From Oceanihabitans sediminis (lineage in GTDB: Bacteria; Bacteroidota; Bacteroidia; Flavobacteriales; Flavobacteriaceae), in contig NZ_QPIG01000005.1 of the NCBI RefSeq assembly GCF_003337215.1, positions 1 through 64,000 of the forward strand: 64,000 bases of DNA, given 5' to 3'. The notes under the pieces were generated by a model. It saw only the letters and a program-made list of their open reading frames with translations, made no database searches and had not been told where the DNA came from. The position numbers were made by a program, and so were the translations under genes. Position 1 is the first letter of the stretch; each line of letters starts with the position of its first letter. Of this stretch, positions 44,913 through 54,338 are shown in pieces.

Positions 44913-47747
44913 TTGAAATTTCGTTTTATACTTTTTATACTATTCACTTTCCTGTGTTTTTCTAGCTTTAGTCAAAATAAAATAGACTTAAAAGCGGAAT
45001 TCCATATAGAGGATAAGCAGATAAAAATATCTCAAACCATTGAATATAAAAATACTTCAAACGACACTTTACAAGAGATTTACTTAACAGATTGGAGTAA
45101 TAGTTACGCTGCTAAAAATACTCCCCTAGCAAAACGCCTAGCCGAAGAATATAAAAACGAATTTCACTTTGCTAAAAACGAAGACAGAGGATTTACCGTA
45201 ATTACTTCTTTAAAACAGAATGAATCTGAGCTTAAACACAAAAGACTAAAAAACCAGATTGATATTATTCATGTGGAACTAAAGGAAGCCTTCCTTCCGA
45301 AGGAAACATATAAGCTTCAGCTAAACTATCTGGTACAAATTCCTAATTCTAAATTTACTCGCTACGGAATTACAAGTGATAATAATATCAACCTTAAATA
45401 TTGGTATATCACCCCTGTTGTTTATGACGGGAAATGGAATTACTTCAGTAATAAAGATCTAGACGATGCTTATATTCCTTTAGCAGATAAAAACTTTGAA
45501 ATCACCTATCCTGAGGAGTATATCCTAACTTCAGAATTAGATGAGGTTAAAAGCACCAAGGAAGAACATAAAATAACTACGATATTAACTGGAAAAGATA
45601 GAGTAAACACTAAACTACATTTACTTCTAGCTCCAGAATTTAATACCGTAGAAACAGATTACTTTAGTATTGTTTCTAATATAGACGAAGAAAATCTACA
45701 CCAACTTGACCGAGTAATTATCACGGATAAAGTTGCTGGTTTTATTAGTAGAAACCTTGGTGAATATCCGCATAAACGATTAGTAGTTTCTTCTATTGAT
45801 TACCGAAAAAGCCCTATTTACGGACTAAATTCGCTACCTAGTTTTATTCGCCCCTTTCCAGATCATTTTCAATATGAATTAAAACTTCTAAAAACCTCCC
45901 TACATAATTATTTAGAAAATGTACTGCTTATAAACCCAAGAAAAGACCAATGGTTAGTCAACGGAATTAAGACTTACTATCTAATGAAATATGTAGAGGA
46001 GCATTATCCAAACATGAAAATATTTGGAACACTTTCTGATTTTTGGGGAATAAAATCCTTTCGTGCTGCACAATTAGATTTTAACGACCAATACAACTTA
46101 CTGTATATGAATATGGCTAGAACTCATATAGACCAGCCATTGACTATGCAAAAGGATTCCTTGTTGAAGTTTAATAAAAACATTGCAAACCCAAACAAAG
46201 CTGCTATCGGTTTTCAATATCTAAACAGCTATGATGAAAGTATCAATATAGAAAAATCACTTCAAGAATTTATTAGCAAACAAAAACTTCAAACTACTTC
46301 TACAAAAGACTTTGAAGATTTTATAAAACCGAAAGCATCTAAAAACATCGATTGGTTTTTTGATGAATTCTTAAAAACCTCAAACAAAATAGATTATAAG
46401 ATTAAGCATATAAAAAAAGGAAAAGACTCCATAAAAGTCCTTATTAGAAACAAGACAAAAACCAAAATGCCCTCTTCTATCTTCGCTTTAAAAAATGAAG
46501 AAACACTCTCTAAAACCTGGATAGATAATATTCAAGGAACAGATACCTTAGTACTTGCTATATCTGAAGCTAATAAACTTGTAATTAACCATGATAAAAT
46601 TACTCCGGAATTAAACAACAGGAATAATACGAGGCCATTAAAACCTTCTTTACTTAATAAACCAATACAAATAAGATTATTAAAAGACGTTGAAGATACT
46701 AGATACAATCAGGTATTAATCATGCCGATTGTAGAATTTAATAATATTTACGACGGATTTGTTTTAGGAACAAAAGCATATAACAAAACCATGCTTCACA
46801 AGGATTTTACCTATAAAATAGCTCCAGAATACGGATTAAAATCTAAGTCCTTAACAGGTTCGGCAAACTTGATTTATCATCAATACTTTAAAGATGTAAA
46901 GAATCTATATAAAATTCAATATGTTCTAACCGGAAGCTACTCAAGCTACGCACCAGATCTTTTTGTTACTGCTTTTCAACCAATTGTTTCTTTTACTTTT
47001 AGAGACACAGAAAATCTAAGAGCAAATAAAAGAGGCTTCTTAAACTTTAGATACGTTAGTATTCATAGAGATAAAGACGTAAATAATATTCTTTTAGAAA
47101 AAGCAGAACCAAACTATAATGTTTTCAATATTAGGTATGTAAACTACAACCCTGGTTTGATTGAACATACTAGTTGGTTTGCAGACTTTCAAGCTTCTCA
47201 GACATTTAGTAAAGTTTCATTTAACTATGAGTTTAGAAAACTATACCCTAGCAATAGACAACTGAATGTAAGATTCTTTGTTGGAGCATTCTTAAAGAAC
47301 AAAAACCCGGCAACAAGCAATTATTTCAGTTTTGCTTTAGACAGACCTACAGATTACTTATTTGACTATGACTACTTAGGAAGATCGGAAAGCACAGGTA
47401 TATTTAGTCAGCAGTTAATTATAGCAGAAGGAGGATTTAAATCAAAACTAGCAACACCTTACGCTAACCAATGGATGGCAACAACAAATATAAGTACATC
47501 CATTTGGCAGTATATTCATGTTTATGGAGATATAGGTACTGTGAAAAACAAGAGTCGTGGTGCTAAGTTTGTTTATGATTCTGGATTACGAATCAACTTA
47601 GTCGAAGATTATTTTGAAATATTCTTCCCTGTTTACTCTAATCTAGGTTGGGAAATTGCAGAACCTAATTACAGCCAACATATTCGTTTTAAATTTACAG
47701 CAGACCTACATTCCCTTCTCGGACTTTTCAGAAGAAGATGGTACTAG
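44913..47747 (+). CDS. Degenerate M1-like peptidase fused to C-terminal beta-barrel
   Basis: The start is TTG 44913, with a signal peptide directly after it (FILFILFTFLCFSSFSQ). Residues about 22-240 look like the M1 aminopeptidase N-terminal saddle (LKAEFHIEDKQIKISQTIEYKN). The catalytic region at 320-360 has LHNYLEN (330-336) where HExxH would be and WLVNGIKTYYL where WLNEG would be, so zinc and catalytic residues are lost. From about 600 the chain is beta-strand-rich with outer-membrane character, ending in FTADLHSLLGLFRRRWY. It may be a surface or barrel scaffold rather than a protease. Function is unknown; the M1 link is by pattern only. Confidence 0.75.
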   Translation: MKFRFILFILFTFLCFSSFSQNKIDLKAEFHIEDKQIKISQTIEYKNTSNDTLQEIYLTDWSNSYAAKNTPLAKRLAEEYKNEFHFAKNEDRGFTVITSLKQNESELKHKRLKNQIDIIHVELKEAFLPKETYKLQLNYLVQIPNSKFTRYGITSDNNINLKYWYITPVVYDGKWNYFSNKDLDDAYIPLADKNFEITYPEEYILTSELDEVKSTKEEHKITTILTGKDRVNTKLHLLLAPEFNTVETDYFSIVSNIDEENLHQLDRVIITDKVAGFISRNLGEYPHKRLVVSSIDYRKSPIYGLNSLPSFIRPFPDHFQYELKLLKTSLHNYLENVLLINPRKDQWLVNGIKTYYLMKYVEEHYPNMKIFGTLSDFWGIKSFRAAQLDFNDQYNLLYMNMARTHIDQPLTMQKDSLLKFNKNIANPNKAAIGFQYLNSYDESINIEKSLQEFISKQKLQTTSTKDFEDFIKPKASKNIDWFFDEFLKTSNKIDYKIKHIKKGKDSIKVLIRNKTKTKMPSSIFALKNEETLSKTWIDNIQGTDTLVLAISEANKLVINHDKITPELNNRNNTRPLKPSLLNKPIQIRLLKDVEDTRYNQVLIMPIVEFNNIYDGFVLGTKAYNKTMLHKDFTYKIAPEYGLKSKSLTGSANLIYHQYFKDVKNLYKIQYVLTGSYSSYAPDLFVTAFQPIVSFTFRDTENLRANKRGFLNFRYVSIHRDKDVNNILLEKAEPNYNVFNIRYVNYNPGLIEHTSWFADFQASQTFSKVSFNYEFRKLYPSNRQLNVRFFVGAFLKNKNPATSNYFSFALDRPTDYLFDYDYLGRSESTGIFSQQLIIAEGGFKSKLATPYANQWMATTNISTSIWQYIHVYGDIGTVKNKSRGAKFVYDSGLRINLVEDYFEIFFPVYSNLGWEIAEPNYSQHIRFKFTADLHSLLGLFRRRWY

Positions 47748-47863
47748 TTTTTAAATTTAAAAATTTCTTCGTCGAAAACGGATATAACATCATTTTATTA
47801 AATTATTATAACCAAAACAACAAATTCAGTATTAATTCTGCAATTTTTTAAGACTTTTCAATA

Positions 47864-47894
47864 TTGCTAAAATGCTTTATTATCCTTAAATTTG
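47864..47894 (+). promoter_or_regulatory. Promoter of the fused E1 dehydrogenase
   Basis: TTG (47864-47866), 20 bases, TAAATTTG (47887-47894) fits the Bacteroidota consensus, 22 bases before the ATG. Confidence 0.62.
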
Positions 47895-47916
47895 CAGCTA
47901 TTTCAAAGAATAAATT

Positions 47917-50328
47917 ATGGCAACAAAACCTGACTTAAAACAAGATATATCTTTTGAAGATTTTAAAACAGAAGTTTTAAATGATTATACTATTGCAGTT
48001 ACCTCTAGAGAATGTAGTTTACTTGGTAGACGTGAAGTATTAACGGGAAAAGCAAAGTTTGGAATCTTTGGTGACGGTAAAGAAGTACCACAACTAGCTT
48101 GGGCGAAAGCGTTCAAGAATGGAGATTTTAGATCTGGATATTATCGTGATCAAACTTTCATGATGGCTATTGGCAAATTAACTATCGAACAGTTTTTTGC
48201 AGGCTTATATGCACATACCGATTTAGAACACGACCCTATGTCTGCTGGTAGACAAATGGGAGGTCATTTCTCTACTCATAGTTTAGATGAAAACGGAAAC
48301 TGGAACGACCTTACAAAACAAAAGAACTCCAGTTCAGATATTTCACCTACTGCTGGGCAAATGCCTCGTTTATTAGGTTTAGCGCAAGCTTCTAAAATAT
48401 TTAGAAATGTAGAAGGAATTGATACTACTAACTTTTCTGTAAAAGGAAATGAAGTTGCTTGGGGAACTATTGGTAACGCAAGTACAAGTGAAGGTTTATT
48501 CTTTGAAACCATTAATGCTGCTGGTGTTTTACAAGTACCTATGGTAATGAGTGTTTGGGATGATGAATACGGAATTTCGGTACACGCTAAACACCAAACT
48601 ACAAAAGAAAACATTTCTGAAATCTTAAAAGGGTTCCAGAGAGATGAAAAAGGAGACGGATATGAAATCTTACGTGTTCACGGTTGGGACTACCCTACTC
48701 TAGTGGAAACTTACCAAAAAGCTGGTAAGATAGCTCGCGAAGAGCATGTTCCTGTATTAATTCACGTAAACGAATTAACACAACCACAAGGGCACTCTAC
48801 TTCAGGTTCTCATGAACGTTATAAAAATGAAGAAAGACTAGCTTGGGAAGCAGCATTCGATTGTAACGTAAAAATGCGCGAATGGTTAATTGCCAACAGC
48901 ATTGCTACAGATGAAGAATTAAAAGAACTTGAAAAAGGTATAAAGAAACAAGTACGTGATGGCAAAAAAGCAGCATGGACAGCTTTCTTAAACCCTATAA
49001 AAGCAGAAAGAGACGAGCTAGTTGCAATTTTAGATGCACTTGCTAATACTAGTCCGAATAAAGTATTTATTGGAAAATTAAAAAGTGATTTGGCTGATAT
49101 TAAAGAGCCAATTAGAAAAGATGTATTGGTTACAGCTAGAAAAGCTTTACGTTATGTCTTAAAAGAAAATACTTCAGAAAAAACACAATTAGTAAACTGG
49201 ATTAATTCGTATTTCGATAAAATTCAACCAAAGTATAGTTCACACTTACATAGTGAATCTAAACATTCAGCTTTAAACGTAGAAGAGGTAAAACCAACTT
49301 ACGATGACAATGCAGAAGAGGTTGATGCTCGTTTAGTAATTAGAGACAACTTTGATGCTATTTTTAGTAAATACCCAGAATCTCTAATATTTGGAGAGGA
49401 TGCAGGACATATTGGTGATGTAAACCAAGGTTTAGAAGGAATGCAAGAGAAATATGGTGTGTTACGTGTTGCAGATGCTGGAATTCGTGAAGCTACCATT
49501 TTAGGACAAGGTATCGGAATGGCAATGCGTGGTTTAAGACCAATTGCAGAAATTCAGTACTTAGACTATATCTTGTACGCTTTACAAATTATGAGCGACG
49601 ATTTATCTAGCTTACACTACAGAACTAAAGGTAGACAAAAAGCACCATTAATAGTTAGAACTAGAGGGCACAGACTAGAAGGTATTTGGCATTCAGGTTC
49701 GCAATTAGGTGGAATTATCAACCTAGTTCGTGGTATGCACGTTTTAGTTCCTAGAGATATGACTAAAGCAGCAGGTTTCTATAATACTTTATTAGAAGCT
49801 GACGAGCCAGCATTAATTATTGAATGCTTAAACGGATACCGATTAAAAGAAAAAATGCCTAATAACTTTGGGGAATTTAAAACACCAATAGGAGTTGTTG
49901 AAACCATCAAAGAAGGTGCAGATATTACTTTAGTTTCTTATGGTTCTACTTTACGTGTTGTGGAACAAGCAGCAAAAGAATTATTAGAAGTTGGTATCGA
50001 TGCAGAGGTTATTGATATTCAATCACTACTTCCATTTGATTTAAATCACGATATTGTAAAGAGTGTTGCTAAAACAAACCGTTTAATGGTTATAGATGAA
50101 GACGTTCCGGGTGGAGCTTCTGCGTATATCTTAAACGAAATTTTAAACACACAAAACGCTTATCAACACTTAGATAGCAAACCACAAACATTAGCAGCAC
50201 AAAACCATCGTCCTGCTTATGGTACAGATGGTGACTACTTCTCAAAACCTTCAGCAGAAGATATTTTTGAAGCAGTTTACGAAGTAATGCATGAAGTGAA
50301 TCCTGTAAATTTCCCGAAATTAAGATAG
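47917..50328 (+). CDS. 2-oxoacid (branched-chain type) dehydrogenase E1, fused alpha and beta subunits
   Basis: The 803-residue protein joins an E1-alpha part (about 1-420, with thiamine-diphosphate region GTIGNASTSEGLFFETINAAGVLQVP and WDDEYGISVHAKHQT) to an E1-beta part (about 455-803, FGEDAGHIGDVNQG, GIGMAMRGLRPIAEIQYLDY, IDIQSLLPFD). It decarboxylates a 2-oxoacid and passes the acyl group to lipoyl-E2. The E2 is not in the window, and lpdA at 21316 may be the E3. The branched-chain assignment is by general similarity; pyruvate is possible. Confidence 0.88.
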   Translation: MATKPDLKQDISFEDFKTEVLNDYTIAVTSRECSLLGRREVLTGKAKFGIFGDGKEVPQLAWAKAFKNGDFRSGYYRDQTFMMAIGKLTIEQFFAGLYAHTDLEHDPMSAGRQMGGHFSTHSLDENGNWNDLTKQKNSSSDISPTAGQMPRLLGLAQASKIFRNVEGIDTTNFSVKGNEVAWGTIGNASTSEGLFFETINAAGVLQVPMVMSVWDDEYGISVHAKHQTTKENISEILKGFQRDEKGDGYEILRVHGWDYPTLVETYQKAGKIAREEHVPVLIHVNELTQPQGHSTSGSHERYKNEERLAWEAAFDCNVKMREWLIANSIATDEELKELEKGIKKQVRDGKKAAWTAFLNPIKAERDELVAILDALANTSPNKVFIGKLKSDLADIKEPIRKDVLVTARKALRYVLKENTSEKTQLVNWINSYFDKIQPKYSSHLHSESKHSALNVEEVKPTYDDNAEEVDARLVIRDNFDAIFSKYPESLIFGEDAGHIGDVNQGLEGMQEKYGVLRVADAGIREATILGQGIGMAMRGLRPIAEIQYLDYILYALQIMSDDLSSLHYRTKGRQKAPLIVRTRGHRLEGIWHSGSQLGGIINLVRGMHVLVPRDMTKAAGFYNTLLEADEPALIIECLNGYRLKEKMPNNFGEFKTPIGVVETIKEGADITLVSYGSTLRVVEQAAKELLEVGIDAEVIDIQSLLPFDLNHDIVKSVAKTNRLMVIDEDVPGGASAYILNEILNTQNAYQHLDSKPQTLAAQNHRPAYGTDGDYFSKPSAEDIFEAVYEVMHEVNPVNFPKLR

Positions 50329-50353
50329 AGATTTCATAAATATAAATTATCTT

Positions 50354-50390
50354 AAAAACCTTTCAATACTTAGTTGAAAGGTTTTTTTTT
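50354..50390 (+). terminator. Intrinsic terminator after E1 gene
   Basis: AAAAACCTTTCAA (50354-50366) pairs with TTGAAAGGTTTTT (50374-50386) over a 7-base loop, followed by a T tract. Confidence 0.86.
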
Positions 50391-50418
50391 ATATTTATAA
50401 TGAATCCAACAAACTGCA

Positions 50419-52014
50419 ATGTTAACAAAGCAAGAGAAAATAAAATTAAGAGAAAATATTTTTAGACATTTAGATGGTCTTGCTACTGCAACAACTGCTT
50501 ATTCCCTTTACAAAAAAGGAGTATTAGACTTTCTTTTAAAAAACGAAAAAGCTTCTATAGAAGAACTTAGCAAAGAATTTAATGCAAATGAGGGATATCT
50601 AAATATTGCCTTACGCGTTTTATGCTCTCAAGGCTGGTTGGTGCAACATATTGACAATAAAACAAATGCTGTTTCTTATGAAATAAATAATATAAGTAAG
50701 AAAGCTTTTCAACTAGTACCTGTATATGAAGAAGCCATAAAACTACTCTCCTATTCTGTAAAGTTTCCAGAAGAACGCATCGGAGCAGACGCCTTTCTTG
50801 CATTAGAACGAATCTTTAAAAACTACGAAAATAAATACAGCTTAAAAGGAGATGATACAATTGAAAAGCAAATCTTAAAACATATAGAAGGCTGTATTGT
50901 CGGACCAATTATTGTTTTATTGGGTGTAAATGGCTTATTTCATAAATACTTTATGGAAGCTTCATTTACGGCAGAAGAATACCATAAAGACCCGGAGAGT
51001 TTTAAGAAGGTACTTGATTTCTTTTCCTATTTAGGATGGTTTCAAAAAAAGAAAAACACCTATCAGTTTACAGATAAAGGCTTATTTTTTGCAAAACGAG
51101 CTTCTGCATACGGGGTAACGGTTTCCTACTTACCTACTTTTCTTCAACTAGACGAATTACTTTTTGGTAACCCACGCATTTTAAAAACAGACTCTCCAAA
51201 ACAAACAGAAAAACACGTTCACAGAGAAATGAATGTTTGGGGAAGCGGCGGTGCTCATGCTACCTATTTTAAGGTGATAGATCAGGTAATTATTACTTTA
51301 TTCAACAAACCTATAGACGAGCAACCAAAAGGAATCTTAGATATGGGCTGTGGTAACGGAGCTTTTATTCAGCATATTTTTGAAGTGATAGAACACCAAA
51401 CTTTAAGAGGAAAAATGCTAGAAGAACACCCTTTATTATTAGTTGGTGCAGATTTCAATCAGGCAGCACTTAAAGTAACTAGGGCAAACCTAATTAAAGC
51501 AGATATTTGGGCGAAAGTAATTTGGGGAGATATTGGTAGACCAGATCTTTTAGCAAAAGACCTAAAAGAAGATTATAATATTGAATTAAAGGATTTACTT
51601 AACGTAAGGACTTTTCTAGATCACAATAGGGTTTGGGAAGCTCCTAAACAAACAAGTGAAAATATTAGTACTTCTACCGGGGCTTATGCTAATAATGGTA
51701 AACGTTTGTGTAATAATATCGTGGAAGATTCTTTATTAGAACATTTACAAAAATGGAAACCCTATGTAGAGCAATTCGGTTTACTAATTATAGAATTACA
51801 CACTTTAAACCCAAAACTAACTGCTGAAAATATTGGTAAAACAGCAGCTACAGCCTATGATGCTACACATGGTTATAGCAATCAATATATTATTGAAGTA
51901 GATGTATTTAACAGAATAGCTGCAAAGGCTGGATTAAAACCAGACCCAAAATATTTCTCTAGATTTCCAAATAGCGACTTAGCAACGGTTAGTGTAAATT
52001 TATTAAAAGGATAG
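50419..52014 (+). CDS. Class I SAM-dependent methyltransferase with N-terminal winged helices
   Basis: The 531-residue protein has two winged-helix-like segments in its first half (TAYSLYKKGVLDFLLKNEKASIEELSKEF and FFSYLGWFQKKKNTYQFTDKG), as in O-methyltransferases, then a Rossmann methyltransferase: motif I ILDMGCGNGAFIQ, GADFNQAALKVTRANL, and a long insertion with LNVRTFLDHNRVWEAP, which recalls the AprA-type methyltransferase domains of natural-product pathways. The small-molecule substrate is unknown. It is followed 8 bases later by a DUF202 gene. Confidence 0.85.
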   Translation: MLTKQEKIKLRENIFRHLDGLATATTAYSLYKKGVLDFLLKNEKASIEELSKEFNANEGYLNIALRVLCSQGWLVQHIDNKTNAVSYEINNISKKAFQLVPVYEEAIKLLSYSVKFPEERIGADAFLALERIFKNYENKYSLKGDDTIEKQILKHIEGCIVGPIIVLLGVNGLFHKYFMEASFTAEEYHKDPESFKKVLDFFSYLGWFQKKKNTYQFTDKGLFFAKRASAYGVTVSYLPTFLQLDELLFGNPRILKTDSPKQTEKHVHREMNVWGSGGAHATYFKVIDQVIITLFNKPIDEQPKGILDMGCGNGAFIQHIFEVIEHQTLRGKMLEEHPLLLVGADFNQAALKVTRANLIKADIWAKVIWGDIGRPDLLAKDLKEDYNIELKDLLNVRTFLDHNRVWEAPKQTSENISTSTGAYANNGKRLCNNIVEDSLLEHLQKWKPYVEQFGLLIIELHTLNPKLTAENIGKTAATAYDATHGYSNQYIIEVDVFNRIAAKAGLKPDPKYFSRFPNSDLATVSVNLLKG

Positions 52015-52022
52015 AAATTTAA

Positions 52023-52286
52023 ATGATAGAAAAAAAAGACTTAACAACAAGAGATTGGCTAGCTATAGAAAGAACAAGACTTGCCAACGAGCGTACATTC
52101 TTAGCTTACTTTAGAACTTTTGTAGTAATTCTAGGAACTGGAATAGCTATCTTAAAGTTAGACATTTTACATGAAATAAAAACTTTCGGAATTATCTTAA
52201 TCACAATTTCTCCAATTATTTTAGTCATTGGAATTATTCGCTTAGTTTATGTAAAGAAAAAAATTAAACAATATTATAAAGTGTAG
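52023..52286 (+). CDS. DUF202 (YidH family) membrane protein
   Basis: The 87-residue protein has the family motif RTRLANERTFLAYFRT and two to three membrane segments (VVILGTGIAILKL, ITISPIILVIGIIRLVYV). DUF202 proteins are small inner-membrane proteins of unknown role. It lies between the methyltransferase and an unknown gene that starts directly at its stop codon. Confidence 0.88.
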   Translation: MIEKKDLTTRDWLAIERTRLANERTFLAYFRTFVVILGTGIAILKLDILHEIKTFGIILITISPIILVIGIIRLVYVKKKIKQYYKV

Positions 52287-52763
52287 ATGAAGACAGCCAC
52301 GGTAAAACAAATTAAAGACGAACTAAAACATAATTCTCAAGAAGAATTAATGAGCCTATGCCTTCGTCTATCACGCTTTAAAAAAGAAAATAAAGAACTA
52401 CTCACCTATCTACTTTTTGAAGCTCATGATGAAGCTAGCTATATTGAAAATGTAAAACAAGAAATAGATTTGCAGTTTGAAAGTATTAATACAGACAGTT
52501 ATTTCTATATTAAAAAGAGTGTTCGTAAAATATTAAGACTAATAAAAAAGTACAGCAGGTATTCGTTGAAAAAAGAAACCGAAGTTGAGCTTTTACTTTA
52601 TTTCTGTGAGAAATTGAAAAACTTTAGACCTTCTATAAAAAACAACATAACACTAACAAATATCTTCGATAGACAGATTGCATCTATTAAAAAAATAATT
52701 TCAGGATTACATGAAGATTTGCAATACGATTATACTGTGACTTTAGAAGCATTAGATGCTTAA
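52287..52763 (+). CDS. Hypothetical helical protein
   Basis: The 158-residue protein is mostly alpha-helical and charged (KQIKDELKHNSQEELMSLCLRL, FFYIKKSVRKILRLIKKYSRY). Its ATG immediately follows the DUF202 stop codon, so it is translationally linked. No family is recognised. It ends 2 bases before the convergent holA stop. Confidence 0.75.
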   Translation: MKTATVKQIKDELKHNSQEELMSLCLRLSRFKKENKELLTYLLFEAHDEASYIENVKQEIDLQFESINTDSYFYIKKSVRKILRLIKKYSRYSLKKETEVELLLYFCEKLKNFRPSIKNNITLTNIFDRQIASIKKIISGLHEDLQYDYTVTLEALDA

Positions 52764-52765
52764 AA

Positions 52766-53770
52766 CTAGCTCATAATTTTCACCAAAAGCTCTTTTAATA
52801 AATCACCTTCAGGAACCGAATTAGAACCAACACCTTTTCCTTTAACATCAAATTCCCGTAAAGTAGCAATAACAGCACTTACTTTACGCATTGGGTAGTT
52901 TCTAGCCGCAGTAATATATTCATTTACAAAATACGGATTCACCTTTAAAGCAGCAGCTACAGTTCTAGGATTCTTATCGTCCATTCCGTGTAAATGCAAT
53001 AGCTGAGAAAAGAAATTAAATAATAAAGAAACCGTTACAACCATAGGATTATCCTTTGGATTTTCGCCAAAATATTTAACTATTTGATACGCTTTTAAAA
53101 CATTGCGTTCACCAATAGCTTTTCGTAACTCAAAATTATTATAGTCTTTACTTATACCAATATTCTCCTCAATATGCTCAGGAGTAATTTGCACACCGTC
53201 TGGTAAAACAATTTTTAGTTTATCTAATTCATTGCTTATTTTACTTAGATCGGTACCTAAAAACTCCACCAACATCTGCGATGCTTTTGGTGTGATAGTA
53301 TAGTTTTGTCCTGCAAGTATTCTTCTAATCCAATCTGCTACCTGGTTTTCATACAGTTTTTTGCTTTCGAAAATAACTCCAGATTTCTTAATAGCTTTAT
53401 AAAGCGTTTTACGCTTATCTAACTTCTTGTACTTATAATTGAAAACCAAAACCGTTGTTGGCTGTGGATTTGCAGCATAGGACGCAAGACTTTCAATACT
53501 TCTAGACAAGTCTTGAGCTTCTTTAACAATAACAACTTGTCGTTCTGCCATCATAGGAAAACGCTTGGCATTACTAACAATATCATCAATGCTTACATCG
53601 CGACCATACAATACCATTTGATTAAAACCCTTCTCCTCTTCCGAAAGTACATTATCTTCAATAAAATCAGAGATTTTATCAATATAATAGGCCTCCTCGC
53701 CCATTAAAAAATAAATAGGTTTCAGTTTTCCTTTTTTTATGTCTGCTACTAGTTGTTTAACTTCGTCCAA
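52766..53770 (-). CDS. holA: DNA polymerase III subunit delta
   Basis: The protein has the delta N-terminal pattern MDEVKQLVADIKKGKLKPIYFLMGEEAYYID, an AAA+-like middle (NPQPTTVLVFNYKYKKLDKRKTLYKAI) and the C-terminal helical collar (NPYFVNEYITAARNYPMRKVSAVIATLREFDVKGKG). Delta opens the beta clamp in the clamp loader. The longest frame begins at TTG 53785, but the TTG at 53770 gives the usual family start (DEVKQ) and 334 residues, so it is preferred. It is divergent from the HSDR_N-like gene. Confidence 0.9.
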   Translation of the reverse strand: MDEVKQLVADIKKGKLKPIYFLMGEEAYYIDKISDFIEDNVLSEEEKGFNQMVLYGRDVSIDDIVSNAKRFPMMAERQVVIVKEAQDLSRSIESLASYAANPQPTTVLVFNYKYKKLDKRKTLYKAIKKSGVIFESKKLYENQVADWIRRILAGQNYTITPKASQMLVEFLGTDLSKISNELDKLKIVLPDGVQITPEHIEENIGISKDYNNFELRKAIGERNVLKAYQIVKYFGENPKDNPMVVTVSLLFNFFSQLLHLHGMDDKNPRTVAAALKVNPYFVNEYITAARNYPMRKVSAVIATLREFDVKGKGVGSNSVPEGDLLKELLVKIMS

Positions 53771-53823
53771 AATATATAAATACAAATTTTGAAAAATTCT
53801 AATCTCAAATAAAGTACTTGAAA

Positions 53824-53854
53824 TTTGCTATTTGTTTTTTGAAAACTAACTTTG
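53824..53854 (+). promoter_or_regulatory. Promoter of HSDR_N-like gene
   Basis: TTTG (53824-53827), 19 bases, TAACTTTG (53847-53854) is an exact match to TTTG-N19-TAnnTTTG, 19 bases before the ATG. Confidence 0.62.
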
Positions 53855-53873
53855 AATAACCGAATTCTATTAC

Positions 53874-54320
53874 ATGCAAGAACTTAATTTTCCCAAGTTT
53901 TCGTTTCGTTTCAAAAATAGCGAAAATAAAACGCTTATATATGATGAAATACGCAAAAAATTTATGGTTTTGCAACCGGAAGAATGGGTTAGACAACATT
54001 GCGTACAATATTTAATGCAGGTGAAAGGTTTTCCGAAATCTTTAATCAATGTGGAAAAAGAATTAAAGGTGAACAACTTACGTAAACGCTACGATATTGT
54101 TGTTTATAACCCAGACGGAAGCATTCATATAATTGTAGAATGTAAAGCACCAAAAATTACTATAGATCAAACTACCTTTGATCAAATTGCTAGATATAAT
54201 TTAGCGTTAAATGCAAGTTATTTAATGCTCACAAACGGAATTAATCATTATTATTGTGAAATGGATTTTGAAGCAGAACGCTACCAATTTCTAAGAGATA
54301 TACCTGATTATAATAAGTAA
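53874..54320 (+). CDS. Type I restriction R-subunit N-terminal-like (HSDR_N) protein
   Basis: The 148-residue protein is a stand-alone PD-(D/E)xK-like domain: VRQHCVQYLMQVKGFPKSLINVEKEL, then YDIVVYNPDGSIHIIVECKAPK (Asp, Glu-Cys-Lys), then QIARYNLALNASYLMLTNGINHYY. The motif equals the HSDR_N_2 nuclease core of type I restriction enzymes, but no helicase, specificity or methylase gene is present. It lies head to head with holA. A DNA repair or general nuclease role is possible. Activity is not shown. Confidence 0.85.
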   Translation: MQELNFPKFSFRFKNSENKTLIYDEIRKKFMVLQPEEWVRQHCVQYLMQVKGFPKSLINVEKELKVNNLRKRYDIVVYNPDGSIHIIVECKAPKITIDQTTFDQIARYNLALNASYLMLTNGINHYYCEMDFEAERYQFLRDIPDYNK

Positions 54321-54338
54321 AATAGCTTAGCGAAATAA

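Noticed and set aside
53874-54320. Type I restriction-modification system
   Set aside because: Only the small HSDR_N-like domain exists; helicase, specificity and methylase genes are absent.
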